From Treponema sp. (GTDB lineage: Bacteria; Spirochaetota; Spirochaetia; Treponematales; Breznakiellaceae): a stretch of DNA of 47,630 nt. Positions 30,439 through 37,930 of this stretch are shown one piece after another. A program made the position numbers and the translations under genes. Where the stretch lies: NCBI GenBank assembly GCA_009777535.1, contig WRLP01000001.1:1-47630 (forward strand), in the 5' to 3' direction. The notes under the pieces were generated by a model. It saw only the letters and a list, made by a program, of their open reading frames with translations. It made no database searches and had not been told where the DNA came from. The first letter of the stretch is position 1; the number at the start of each line of letters is the position of its first letter.

Positions 30439-32035
30439 TGTCCCAGGGATCTTCTCCAAGACGGCGGTGCTGAACCGCTTCGAGTATGTGTTCCGCCTCG
30501 ATAACTTCACTGTTTGCAAGATCGGCGATGGTCCTGGCTACCCGCAGAATTCCGTGGTAGGCTCTGCCCGAAAAACCCAGCCTTGCCGCGGCTTTATGAA
30601 AGGCGCTTTTTGCGCGCTCACCCATTGGGCATAGGGTTTCAATTTTACCTGAAGGGATCAGAGCGTTGCGGCGAATTCCCGTTCCCCTAAACCGCCATCT
30701 TTGAATTTCAACCGCCGCCAAAACACGGCGGGCGATGGCGCCGCTACCTTCATTTTTTTCCGGTTCATTGTATGTGTCGATTTCACTTATTTTTGGCGGC
30801 AGTATTGCGGCTCTGATTTCTATCCGGTCGAGCAGGGCGCCGCTGAATTTTCTCCAGTACCGGCAAATTTCCTCTGGCGAACAGAAACAGCTCATTGCAC
30901 CGTATCCGGATTCATCCGCTCCGCCGCCTGCCGCCGCATTTTGTATGCCCAGGCGGCCGCAGGGGCATGAGTTAGCCGCCATTAAAAGCTGAAACTCCGC
31001 CGGAAGACGCAGCGGCCCTTCCGCCCTGACAATGCTGATGACCCGGTCTTCCAGCGGCTCCCTGAGCGCCTGCAGAACATTGACCCTGTACTCCGGCGCC
31101 TCATCAAGAAAAAGCACGCCGTAGTGCGCAAGGCTGATCTCTCCCGGGCGCGGGCTCCTGCCGCCGCCGAGGATTCCTTCTGCGCTTGCCGAATGATGCG
31201 GGGCGCGGAAAGGCGGGTGGGTTATCAGGCGGTCGATGTAGCCTGTTCCCGCTCCGTTTTTTAACGGACCGGCGAGACTATAAAGGCGTGTAACTTCCAC
31301 CGCTTCATCTCCAGTAAGAGGCGCCATTATCGAAGGCAAGCGCCGTGCAAGCATTGTCTTTCCTGCGCCCGGCGGCCCGAAGACGAGCATATTATGCCCC
31401 CCGGCGGCGGCAATTTCCAGCGCTCTCTTGTAGACGCCCTGTCCCCTTACATCGGCAAAATCCCCGGATGAAGCGTTATCCGCCATTGCGCCGGCGGCTT
31501 CGGGAATAACCGGCGCGGGAAGCGAGCCGGTTTCTTCGCGGATAAAAAGGGAATGTACCGCTTCCCGTAAATTTTCCGCCGCTGTAAAACGCGCGCCGGC
31601 AAGAATTGCCGCTTCCGCCGCATTTTCCATAGGGATGATAAACCCGTCGATACCCTCTGCGAGGCCGGCGGCGACGGCGGCCAGCACTCCCCGCACCGGC
31701 CTGATCCTGCCCGATAACTCCAGTTCGCCCATCACAAGAAGGTTATCCGCCGCCGGAGCAATGCCCGCAGCCGACATAACCGAAAGCGCAATCGGGAGGT
31801 CAAGGGACGCTCCTTCCTTGCGCAACCCCGCCGGCGCCAGGTTAATAAGAACACGATCCAGCGGAAAAGCAAAACCCGAGTTCCTAAAAGCAGCCCGCAC
31901 GCGCTCCCTTGCCTCGCGCACTGCGCCCTCCGCAAGTCCGGTTATGTCGAAACCGGGGATACCCCTGCGAATATCCGCCTCGACCCGAATGATGATTCCA
32001 TCCGCCCCACAGGGCATATACGCCAAAACACTCAC
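30395..32035 (-). CDS. comM: ComM/YifB-family Mg-chelatase-like AAA+ ATPase
   Basis: About 546 residues from a GTG at 32035, chosen because GGAGG lies 5 bp upstream; the in-frame TTG 12 bp further back overlaps that site. The N-terminal ChlI-like domain (EADIRRGIPGFDITGLAEGAVREARERVRAAFRNSGF) is typical. The AAA+ core has Walker A GPPGAGKTMLARRLP, FRAPHHSASAEGILGGG, Walker B VLFLDEAPEY, and a zinc-like Cys block SCPCGRLG. ComM is a helicase for branch migration during natural transformation and recombination. The last residues (about 15) extend past the usual end and overlap the convergent PHP gene. Confidence 0.94.
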   Translation of the reverse strand: MSVLAYMPCGADGIIIRVEADIRRGIPGFDITGLAEGAVREARERVRAAFRNSGFAFPLDRVLINLAPAGLRKEGASLDLPIALSVMSAAGIAPAADNLLVMGELELSGRIRPVRGVLAAVAAGLAEGIDGFIIPMENAAEAAILAGARFTAAENLREAVHSLFIREETGSLPAPVIPEAAGAMADNASSGDFADVRGQGVYKRALEIAAAGGHNMLVFGPPGAGKTMLARRLPSIMAPLTGDEAVEVTRLYSLAGPLKNGAGTGYIDRLITHPPFRAPHHSASAEGILGGGRSPRPGEISLAHYGVLFLDEAPEYRVNVLQALREPLEDRVISIVRAEGPLRLPAEFQLLMAANSCPCGRLGIQNAAAGGGADESGYGAMSCFCSPEEICRYWRKFSGALLDRIEIRAAILPPKISEIDTYNEPEKNEGSGAIARRVLAAVEIQRWRFRGTGIRRNALIPSGKIETLCPMGERAKSAFHKAAARLGFSGRAYHGILRVARTIADLANSEVIEAEHILEAVQHRRLGEDPWDIMTAAPVSPPKQHL

Positions 32036-32158
32036 TATTTCCTCCAATACAGGATAAAAAATTCATGGTAAAAAAACTTTTACCTCTTAATTTTTATTTT
32101 TTATCTTGTATATATGGCGCGGAGAGGCCATTTTGCATTAGTGGGCTTTTCCACGGCT

Positions 32159-32200
32159 ACATGCATTTTGGCAGTACCGCAGCAGTGAAACGCTGGCGTA
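32159..32200 (+). repeat. Repeat unit U1, inverted partner of 32497-32542
   Basis: AGCAGTGAAACGCTGGCGTA at 32181-32200 is the reverse complement of 32497-32516 except for one base; similarity of the two arms extends over about 40 bp. The arms flank the small gene at 32244-32480. The rest of the 32048-32243 gap is AT-rich and shows no gene. Confidence 0.75.
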
Positions 32201-32243
32201 GGGGAGGAAGTCTAAGTTAAGGGAGAAAAGATAAAATTTCCTT

Positions 32244-32480
32244 TTAAGTGGTAGTTTGTATCATTACTTTTTCTCGTACCATGTCGCCTACTACCTGAGA
32301 AGGGGTTTTATGTTCACGTTCTGATATTGTCAGTATGTAATTGGCGCTTATATCATCAAGAAGGTTCAGCAGTTCACGGCGCCGGGTCAAGGGACCGGTG
32401 CCTTCCATGAGTTCCGGCGGATTTTCTGCCCACATTTTTTGGAGTTCCCATGTTTCTTTGTCAGTCGGTCTTTTTTCCAT
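32244..32480 (-). CDS. Small hypothetical protein between inverted repeats
   Basis: 78 residues from the ATG at 32480, which has AGGGA upstream; a start 15 bp further up is possible. I do not recognise a family. The sequence is hydrophilic: KRPTDKETWELQKMWAENPP, a Pro-rich stretch, then RRRELLNLLDDISANYILTISEREHKTPSQVVGDMVREKVM, which could form two helices after a short strand, as in ribbon-helix-helix antitoxins. No toxin gene is beside it. It is bounded by inverted repeats at 32181-32200 and 32497-32516, which suggests that gene and repeats form a small unit. Confidence 0.55.
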   Translation of the reverse strand: MEKRPTDKETWELQKMWAENPPELMEGTGPLTRRRELLNLLDDISANYILTISEREHKTPSQVVGDMVREKVMIQTTT

Positions 32481-32496
32481 GTTTTCTTCCCTCATT

Positions 32497-32632
32497 TACG
32501 TCAGCGTTTCACTGCTTTGGCGATTGCAGAAATATATGCCCAGAATCGGTAGCGTAAGCGGTGCGCGATTACGGCGTGGCTTCTTCTACGCAGGCGTCCC
32601 ACTACTTTTACGATTCCACAAATGTGTGCCCA
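32497..32632 (+). repeat. Two direct copies of the repeat unit (U2, U3)
   Basis: U2 at 32510-32542 and U3 at 32600-32632 align over 33 bp with 26 identical positions, and both end in TGCCCA; each is preceded by a TACG...GCGT segment, so the units are about 45 bp long and 90 bp apart. They are in opposite orientation to U1. No coding sequence is seen between them. Confidence 0.7.
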
Positions 32633-32735
32633 TAAAAAGTAACACGGGGTGTCAGGGGGTAAAAGTGGCATGCCTGCATGACACTTTTACCCCCTGACAG
32701 GACCCCATGTTAATATTTTAGGCACACATTTGTGG
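32616..32735 (+). repeat. 120-bp long hairpin element (MITE-like)
   Basis: Outer arms CCACAAATGTGTGCC (32616-32630) and GGCACACATTTGTGG (32721-32735) are perfect complements. Inside, AACACGGGGT pairs with ACCCCATGTT with one mismatch (32641-32650 and 32702-32711), and GTCAGGGGGTAAAAGTG (32651-32667) pairs perfectly with 32682-32698. The tip is a short CATG-CCTG-CATG loop. It lies just downstream of the pyrophosphatase stop codon. It could end transcription, but there is no T-run; a non-coding repeat or miniature element is more likely. Confidence 0.8.
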
Positions 32736-32759
32736 TGTTGTAATAGCCGTGGAAAAGCC

Positions 32760-34412
32760 TCAGTGGGCGGCGGCTATGAAGTCCGTCAGCAGAGGGACGA
32801 GTTGCTTTTTGCGCGACACCACTCCCTTCAGTTCATAGATGCCCTCGGCTTTAACTGGGAAATTGATATTGCTTATGAAGTTTTTTTTGCCGCTTACAAA
32901 AAGAAGCGAATCCAGCATTGTTATATCCGTTACCAGAAGGGCGGAAAAGAGATGATCTCTGGAAGCCCGCTCTTTTTCCAGGGCGGCGGCGATCTCTGCC
33001 CTGCGTTCGGCCAGAATTCCCGGATTGTCGGTTTCGATCTGGCTTACCGTAAAGCTTTCTCCGCATTCGGCATATTCCTTCATGTCCAGCGAAACCATCT
33101 CTGCGGTAGAAAGGGAGTTGACCCTGCTCGCCGCCGCCTGCAACTCCTGCCCCAGGGTTTTTATATCCAGGCCGGTGATGGAAGAAAGGTAATCGGCTGT
33201 TTCAATGTCTGTTTCAGTTGTTGTGGTTGACTGCAAAACAAGGGTGTCGGCGAGAATGCCGCATAACAGAATCGATGCTATGTTTTTCTCCAGCGGAACT
33301 TTCTGCTCCCGGTACAGGTTTGTAATGATCGTACATGTGGCTCCGACTACGCGATTTATAAAAGTGATCGGGTAACGGGTCGACAGATTGCCAAGCCGGT
33401 GGTGATCAATCACTTCAAGAATCTTGAAGTTTTCGATTCCTTCAATGGCCTGTGTCAGCTCATTGTGATCCACCATGATCACTTCTACATTCGGCTCCTT
33501 GTGCAAATCTACTTCGGAAATAACGCCTGCCACCCTGTTTTCGTCATCCGCCACCGGCAGGCAGCGGGAAGGCGCCTTTGAAAGGGCGTCACGGAATGTG
33601 CGCACCTGATCATTTAACCTGATAAGAGGTACCGAGTTGTCGCCCAGAAATCCCGCTTTTATTGAGTAGATTATCAGCATGGACGTGGACGAAGTATCAA
33701 AAGGGCTTATCAATACCGATACGCGCTTTTTTTCCGCCAGTTCAATTAATTCTTTCGACAGGACATTACCACCGGAAAGAATCAACGCCCGCACGCCGAG
33801 TTCTATGCAGTGCTTTTGTATGTCCTGGCGATCCCCTACAATAATCAGAACATTGTCCACTCCTTCCGCCTGAATGTTATTCCTGAAATGTTCTATAGAC
33901 GATGCAGCCACTACAATGGGCGATTTTTTTATTTCGCTGCCGTTAAAAATGGCAACCGGCTGGGCGTGGAGTGTTGCGGCCAAATGATCCAGCGAAAGCG
34001 GGAAGGCAGATTTTTTCCTTGGATTTATATTGGTTATAATATACTGCGCAAAACCTCGGTAGTGGAGCATGCTCTTGTAAACTCCGTCTGCTCCTACAAT
34101 GGGCAGCACCCTGGAATCATCTTTCTGCAGCAGTTCCAGTGCGTTCCATACGCTGTCTTCTTCGTTGACCGTAACCGGCGCTCCGGAAATATAATGCTCC
34201 GCTTTCGGAACGAGATCCGGCAGAAACTCCGGCACCGGTACATCGAAACGCCCGAATATATATTCAGTTTGAAGGTTTATCTTTCCTGCCCTGGCTGCAG
34301 TGCAATTACTCTGCCCCAGAAGCTGTTTAAGCCGCGCATAACTTGCCGCCGACACGATCGAATCAGTGTCGGGGTTTTTGTGTCCGATAACATAGATTTT
34401 TTTCTGCATCAT
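32760..34412 (-). CDS. ppaC: Manganese-dependent inorganic pyrophosphatase with CBS and DRTGG domains
   Basis: 550 residues, a regulated DHH-family pyrophosphatase. The N-terminal half of the active site is VIGHKNPDTDSIVSA (residues 8-22). The first CBS (HYISGAPVTVNEEDSV) follows, then a DRTGG domain (about 150-245: SSIEHFRNNIQAEGVDNVLIIVGD), then the second CBS (FRDALSKAPSRCLPVADDENRVAGVISE). The DHH core resumes with MVDHNELTQAI and EVIDHHRLGN, and the C-terminal DHHA2 domain closes the active site. CBS domains in such enzymes bind adenine nucleotides and change activity. Two ATG codons lie at the start (34412 or 34409); a TATACT lies upstream. Confidence 0.93.
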   Translation of the reverse strand: MMQKKIYVIGHKNPDTDSIVSAASYARLKQLLGQSNCTAARAGKINLQTEYIFGRFDVPVPEFLPDLVPKAEHYISGAPVTVNEEDSVWNALELLQKDDSRVLPIVGADGVYKSMLHYRGFAQYIITNINPRKKSAFPLSLDHLAATLHAQPVAIFNGSEIKKSPIVVAASSIEHFRNNIQAEGVDNVLIIVGDRQDIQKHCIELGVRALILSGGNVLSKELIELAEKKRVSVLISPFDTSSTSMLIIYSIKAGFLGDNSVPLIRLNDQVRTFRDALSKAPSRCLPVADDENRVAGVISEVDLHKEPNVEVIMVDHNELTQAIEGIENFKILEVIDHHRLGNLSTRYPITFINRVVGATCTIITNLYREQKVPLEKNIASILLCGILADTLVLQSTTTTETDIETADYLSSITGLDIKTLGQELQAAASRVNSLSTAEMVSLDMKEYAECGESFTVSQIETDNPGILAERRAEIAAALEKERASRDHLFSALLVTDITMLDSLLFVSGKKNFISNINFPVKAEGIYELKGVVSRKKQLVPLLTDFIAAAH

Positions 34413-34482
34413 AAAATTCTTTTGTGTATAGTATATAAAAAAAACGCGAATTGGTTAACCATTAATATGCGTAAATTTCTTT

Positions 34483-35367
34483 TTAGTGCAACAGCCAAAC
34501 CAGGGCTGGAATTGTTATCATTGACAGCAGTACAGTTACAAAAACGATCTTCGAGGCAAGTTCTTTTTCAGAACCGTATTTATCGGCCAGTATGACGGTC
34601 GTTATTCCGGCAGGAGTGCCGCCCAAAACAACCGAGATGCCTGTTATCAGGGGATCGGGGCGGAATAGAAGGAGTATTCCCATTACCATCAACGGAATTA
34701 AAACAAGGCGTAAAAAAGAAAAACTGATGGTAATACGGCTGAATAAATATTTTATTTTGGTCAGACCAAGGATTGATCCCACCACCATCATTGATATCGG
34801 AGTGGTACAGTTGCCAAGGCTTAAAACAAGCCGGCTGATTAAAACCGGCGGACTAAACCCCGTTATCATGACAATAAGGCCAATATAGGTTCCTATCAGG
34901 CATGGATGAAAAACAATTTTTCTTAGGCTGCCCCTTTCTACGGTAAAAATTGCCAGTCCTAAACTCCAGAGGGCCATTCTAAGAGGTATCAGGTAAGCGG
35001 CTACATAGGCCAGGCCGCCGGTTCCGTAAATACTTTCGATCAGCGGGTTGCCCAGTAAACTTGCATTGGGTATAAGAGCGGCGTAAAGTAAAACTTTTTT
35101 TTGCTCTGTTCCTGCCTTGCGGAAAAAAAGATGGGCAAGTGCAAAACCCAAAGCCATTGTTCCCAGCGAAATTATCAGCATTATTCCCAAAGATGGAAGC
35201 TGGGAACGGCTTGTTCCAAAAAAAGAGGCAACAATATTGCAGGGGAGAAACACGCTGAGTATAAGGTCGGTAAGGGAGGAGCGTGCCCGCTCATCTATGA
35301 TGTGCGCTTTTGTAGTCAGGAATCCAACGGCTATCAGACAGAGTAGAAAAATCTGCATTTCCAGCAT
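34483..35367 (-). CDS. AEC (auxin efflux carrier) family transporter
   Basis: About 294 residues from the ATG at 35367, which has TAGGAAA upstream; the open frame upstream overlaps the sterol-reductase gene. About ten hydrophobic segments in two halves: LCLIAVGFLTTKAHIIDERARSSLTDLILSVFLPCNIVASF, YAALIPNASLLGNPLIESIYG, SLGNCTTPISMMVVGSILG, and VVLGGTPAGITTVILADKYGSEKELASKIVFVTVLLSMITIPALVWLL, as in the bacterial malate/auxin carrier-like family. The substrate is not known; such proteins often move organic acids. It is the last gene of the operon that starts with mazE, 10 bp after the gene above. Confidence 0.88.
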   Translation of the reverse strand: MLEMQIFLLCLIAVGFLTTKAHIIDERARSSLTDLILSVFLPCNIVASFFGTSRSQLPSLGIMLIISLGTMALGFALAHLFFRKAGTEQKKVLLYAALIPNASLLGNPLIESIYGTGGLAYVAAYLIPLRMALWSLGLAIFTVERGSLRKIVFHPCLIGTYIGLIVMITGFSPPVLISRLVLSLGNCTTPISMMVVGSILGLTKIKYLFSRITISFSFLRLVLIPLMVMGILLLFRPDPLITGISVVLGGTPAGITTVILADKYGSEKELASKIVFVTVLLSMITIPALVWLLH

Positions 35368-35377
35368 TGTAGGTTTC

Positions 35378-36457
35378 CTAATAAATATACGGAATGATCC
35401 TGTATTTAACCTTCTTTTTGTAAGCGTCCCATAATTCGCCGTATTTGGCCCTGCATATTTTATCGTCATCGGCCTGGCGGGTGAATAAAAGGAATACATA
35501 ATAAAGCGGATACAGCCACGATGTCCACACTGCGGGATAGCCGGTGCTAAGTACAATTCCGCTTGCCATAAGGATTTCTCCCAGATAGTTTATGTGCCGG
35601 CTGCGTCCCCAGAAGCCGTTTACCAGCAGCGTGTATTGTCCGTTGCTTAACACTTCCGGTTTTATTCCCAAAAAACTTTTTTCGGGTGAAATCTTGAAGT
35701 AAAACTTTTGCATGTTTGCGCCGCGAGCCAAAGTCCACCCGGTAAAAAAAACAAGGACAAAGCATATCGTAAGCCACAGGGGATGTCCGGGATTGGGAAG
35801 GTTAACCGTTGACCAATGCGCAACCGAATAAAAGTACGGATAAAACGCAAGGCAGCCGAAGCCGAGTTTAAAGCCTGTGCGCTCGGCGATAAAATCATAG
35901 GTGTATAAATGAACTCTTTCGAATGTATTGTAATCCCAAATAAACCATGTCATGAGGAAGGTGCTTAACAAAAAGCCCGGGTTTATAATTTGGTATAACT
36001 GCCAGTGATGCGCAGCAAAAGAAAGAACGTTAAGCTGAAGCATTGTTGCTCCAATCATGTAGAGCCACATTTTTGCATCGATAAACCCGTCCCTGAACTG
36101 CGGGTTTTTCAACCTGCCCAGGAAAAAATCCGCAAGAAAATTTTTGCCTGTAGAAGGATAGGGAATAACAATTAATAGTGAAAACAGAAGACCCATTGCG
36201 ACAGCCCCTGCAAGGCTTTCCCAGCGGACACGATACAGCCAGTCCAATGGAACCAGATTTGTAATTCCCAATATCAGCCATAATATGACGCTTGCAGCCA
36301 GTACAAAAATGCCGTTCAGTCTGTAACTTAAAACTTCGCCTGTTTTATCATTGCGGACATAACCCTTTATCTTTTTTGCGGGAATGATGCAATGAAGCGC
36401 TGTCATAATTGCATAGGCAATCCAGGGTGTAAAAAACCCGATAATTTGCGTCTTCAT
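35378..36457 (-). CDS. ERG4/ERG24-family sterol reductase homologue
   Basis: 359 residues, about nine hydrophobic segments. The C-terminal part carries both family signatures: LLVNGFWGRSRHINYLGEIL (277-296), matching the L..SGWWG..RH.NYLGD form, and RQADDDKICRAKYGELWDAY to KYRIIPYIY (327-359), the NADPH- and sterol-binding end. In eukaryotes these enzymes reduce the C14 or C24(28) double bond of sterols. The middle also fits (FIWDYNTFERVHLYTYDFIAERTGFKLGFGCLAFYPYFY). Function in a bacterium without known sterol synthesis is open: use of host-derived lipids or another polycyclic substrate are options. The start overlaps the SDR stop by 4 bp (ATGA). Confidence 0.88.
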   Translation of the reverse strand: MKTQIIGFFTPWIAYAIMTALHCIIPAKKIKGYVRNDKTGEVLSYRLNGIFVLAASVILWLILGITNLVPLDWLYRVRWESLAGAVAMGLLFSLLIVIPYPSTGKNFLADFFLGRLKNPQFRDGFIDAKMWLYMIGATMLQLNVLSFAAHHWQLYQIINPGFLLSTFLMTWFIWDYNTFERVHLYTYDFIAERTGFKLGFGCLAFYPYFYSVAHWSTVNLPNPGHPLWLTICFVLVFFTGWTLARGANMQKFYFKISPEKSFLGIKPEVLSNGQYTLLVNGFWGRSRHINYLGEILMASGIVLSTGYPAVWTSWLYPLYYVFLLFTRQADDDKICRAKYGELWDAYKKKVKYRIIPYIY

Positions 36458-37254
36458 GATAAGCCTCCTGTATTTTTTTCCATCATGTTAACTGCGGTGC
36501 GCCGGGACATAAGACGCGCTGTAAGAAAGCGTGCGAATTTATTCAAACCCCCGGGCACTATGACAGGGCCCTTCCCCAGAGCCTGCAATGCCTGCTCCGC
36601 CACATCGCGGGCAGCCATGGCGCCCGGCGCCGTTTTGCTTTTTTCCGCCTGCCGGTATCCGGGTGTAAGAATCGCTCCTGCGCAGCAACCGACAACGTCA
36701 ATGCCGTGGACTTTCAGTTCCTTCCACAAACCTTCCGCAAGAATTGCATTATAGGCTTTTGTTGCTGCGTATGCCGCAATCCTCGGGCTGCCCTGGACGC
36801 CCGCAAGAGACGACATCAGCACAATGCCGCCGCGCTTGTTTTGTATCATGTGCGGGGATAAAAGTTTTACAAGCAGCAGCGGTGCTTTTACATTTACCGT
36901 AACAGAGCGGGCTAGATCTTCTTCATCTTTATTTTCAAATAAGCCGATGGGCGCATGGGCGGCATTGTAAACCAGCAGACCGATTGGGACATTCAGGCCT
37001 GTAATCAAACTTTTTGTTTTATCATAATCTGCCAGATCTACCATTAGTGTTTTTACATCGACCGAATATTGCTTGCCCAACCTGGCGGCAGTCTCTTCGA
37101 GTTTTTCTTTTCCCCGTGCGATCAGAATTAGGTTCAAACCCCGCCCGGCCAAAGCCTCGGCATAAGCGCCGCCCAATCCGTAGGAGCCTCCGGCAACAAG
37201 CGCATAGGGCCCGTACTTTTCCTTGAAATGATTGTTTGCGCTATCGTTTTTCAT
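36454..37254 (-). CDS. SDR oxidoreductase, 17-beta-HSD/YqjQ-like
   Basis: 266 residues. The cofactor loop AGGSYGLGGAYAEALAGRGLN, the NADP-type LIARGKEKLEE, LVYNAAHAPIG (NAA where NAG is usual), IVLMSSLAG (catalytic Ser), and YAATKAYNAILAEGLWKEL (Tyr and Lys) are intact. The C-terminal part after VVGCCAGAILTPGY is 17-beta-hydroxysteroid-dehydrogenase-like. The ATG follows the mazF stop directly with no intervening base, and the stop overlaps the sterol-reductase start. A two-step reduction of a sterol-like compound by the two products is a reasonable inference, not shown. Confidence 0.87.
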   Translation of the reverse strand: MKNDSANNHFKEKYGPYALVAGGSYGLGGAYAEALAGRGLNLILIARGKEKLEETAARLGKQYSVDVKTLMVDLADYDKTKSLITGLNVPIGLLVYNAAHAPIGLFENKDEEDLARSVTVNVKAPLLLVKLLSPHMIQNKRGGIVLMSSLAGVQGSPRIAAYAATKAYNAILAEGLWKELKVHGIDVVGCCAGAILTPGYRQAEKSKTAPGAMAARDVAEQALQALGKGPVIVPGGLNKFARFLTARLMSRRTAVNMMEKNTGGLS

Positions 37255-37581
37255 TTAATCAACCCCTATTGCTATGGATAAAGCTTGTCCCAATTCAATT
37301 AGTTTTTTATATGATAAGATTCCCACATAGTCGGTTAAGCTGGTTTTTAATACACTTATAAGTTCATCGCATCGAATTGCGCTGGGATGTTTTAACCCCT
37401 CCTGAATTCCAACAGGAACCTGCGTGCTTAATCCCTCGTAATTAGTGTATACAGGAGCGCAGATAAGAGTCGAATAAACGCTGTTAATAAGCTCCTGTCT
37501 GGAAACAATCACATATACTCTTTGCTTTTTTGTATCTGTCCTTGACCCCAGAGAAACACGGTAGAGTTCCCCGCGCTTCAT
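37255..37581 (-). CDS. mazF: MazF/PemK-family mRNA interferase toxin
   Basis: 108 residues. MazF pattern: [32 protein letters not shown] (first strands and the P/VS block), [20 protein letters not shown], and [16 protein letters not shown] (the D-E and R of the RNA-binding face). It cleaves mRNA at short sites when the antitoxin is lost. The start overlaps the antitoxin stop (ATGA). Its stop TAA touches the ATG of the SDR gene. Confidence 0.9.
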   Translation of the reverse strand: MKRGELYRVSLGSRTDTKKQRVYVIVSRQELINSVYSTLICAPVYTNYEGLSTQVPVGIQEGLKHPSAIRCDELISVLKTSLTDYVGILSYKKLIELGQALSIAIGVD

Positions 37582-37811
37582 GTCATCGCCTGAAATTTCA
37601 GATTTTCTTCCGCCTCTTTATTAAACCGTTTCGCATGGGCATTGATGATTTGCATATCACGCTGGCCGCGTTTCTGTTTTTTTAGTTCATTTACATAATA
37701 AGACGTGGCCTTTTCAATGAACTCCGAGACGCTTTCGCCCTTGGCAAAGGGCGCCATTTCCATTAAAAGGGAATTAGACAGGGAAACTGATTTCTTTGTT
37801 TTCGTTATCAT
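37578..37811 (-). CDS. mazE: MazE-like ribbon-helix-helix antitoxin
   Basis: 77 residues. The N-terminus is a ribbon-helix-helix: [38 protein letters not shown], followed by a basic linker and an acidic, toxin-binding tail ([12 protein letters not shown]). It should bind the toxin and, as a dimer of dimers, its own promoter. The ATG has no ribosome binding site and sits 6 bp after a -10. The direct repeats TACTACT at 37811-37817 and 37822-37828 overlap the -10. Confidence 0.82.
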   Translation of the reverse strand: MITKTKKSVSLSNSLLMEMAPFAKGESVSEFIEKATSYYVNELKKQKRGQRDMQIINAHAKRFNKEAEENLKFQAMT

Positions 37812-37846
37812 ACTACTAAAATACTACTTTTTTTGACGCATGTCAA
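37811..37846 (-). promoter_or_regulatory. Autoregulated, predicted leaderless mazE promoter
   Basis: Minus strand: -35 TTGACA at 37846-37841, a 17-bp spacer, -10 TATTTT at 37823-37818, and ATG at 37811, 6 bp after the -10. Two copies of AGTAGTA 11 bp apart cover the -10 and the start, a likely ribbon-helix-helix operator. There is no ribosome binding site. Confidence 0.65.
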
Positions 37847-37930
37847 GGCAAGGATACATGGGAATCCCCCCTATTGCTCCATATCAATAAAATTGTTATC
37901 CTGAATACATAGTGAACATCCGGAGTTTTC

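Noticed and set aside
33810-34595. Open frame of 261 codons on the plus strand
   Set aside because: It is antisense to the pyrophosphatase gene and its sequence is not protein-like.
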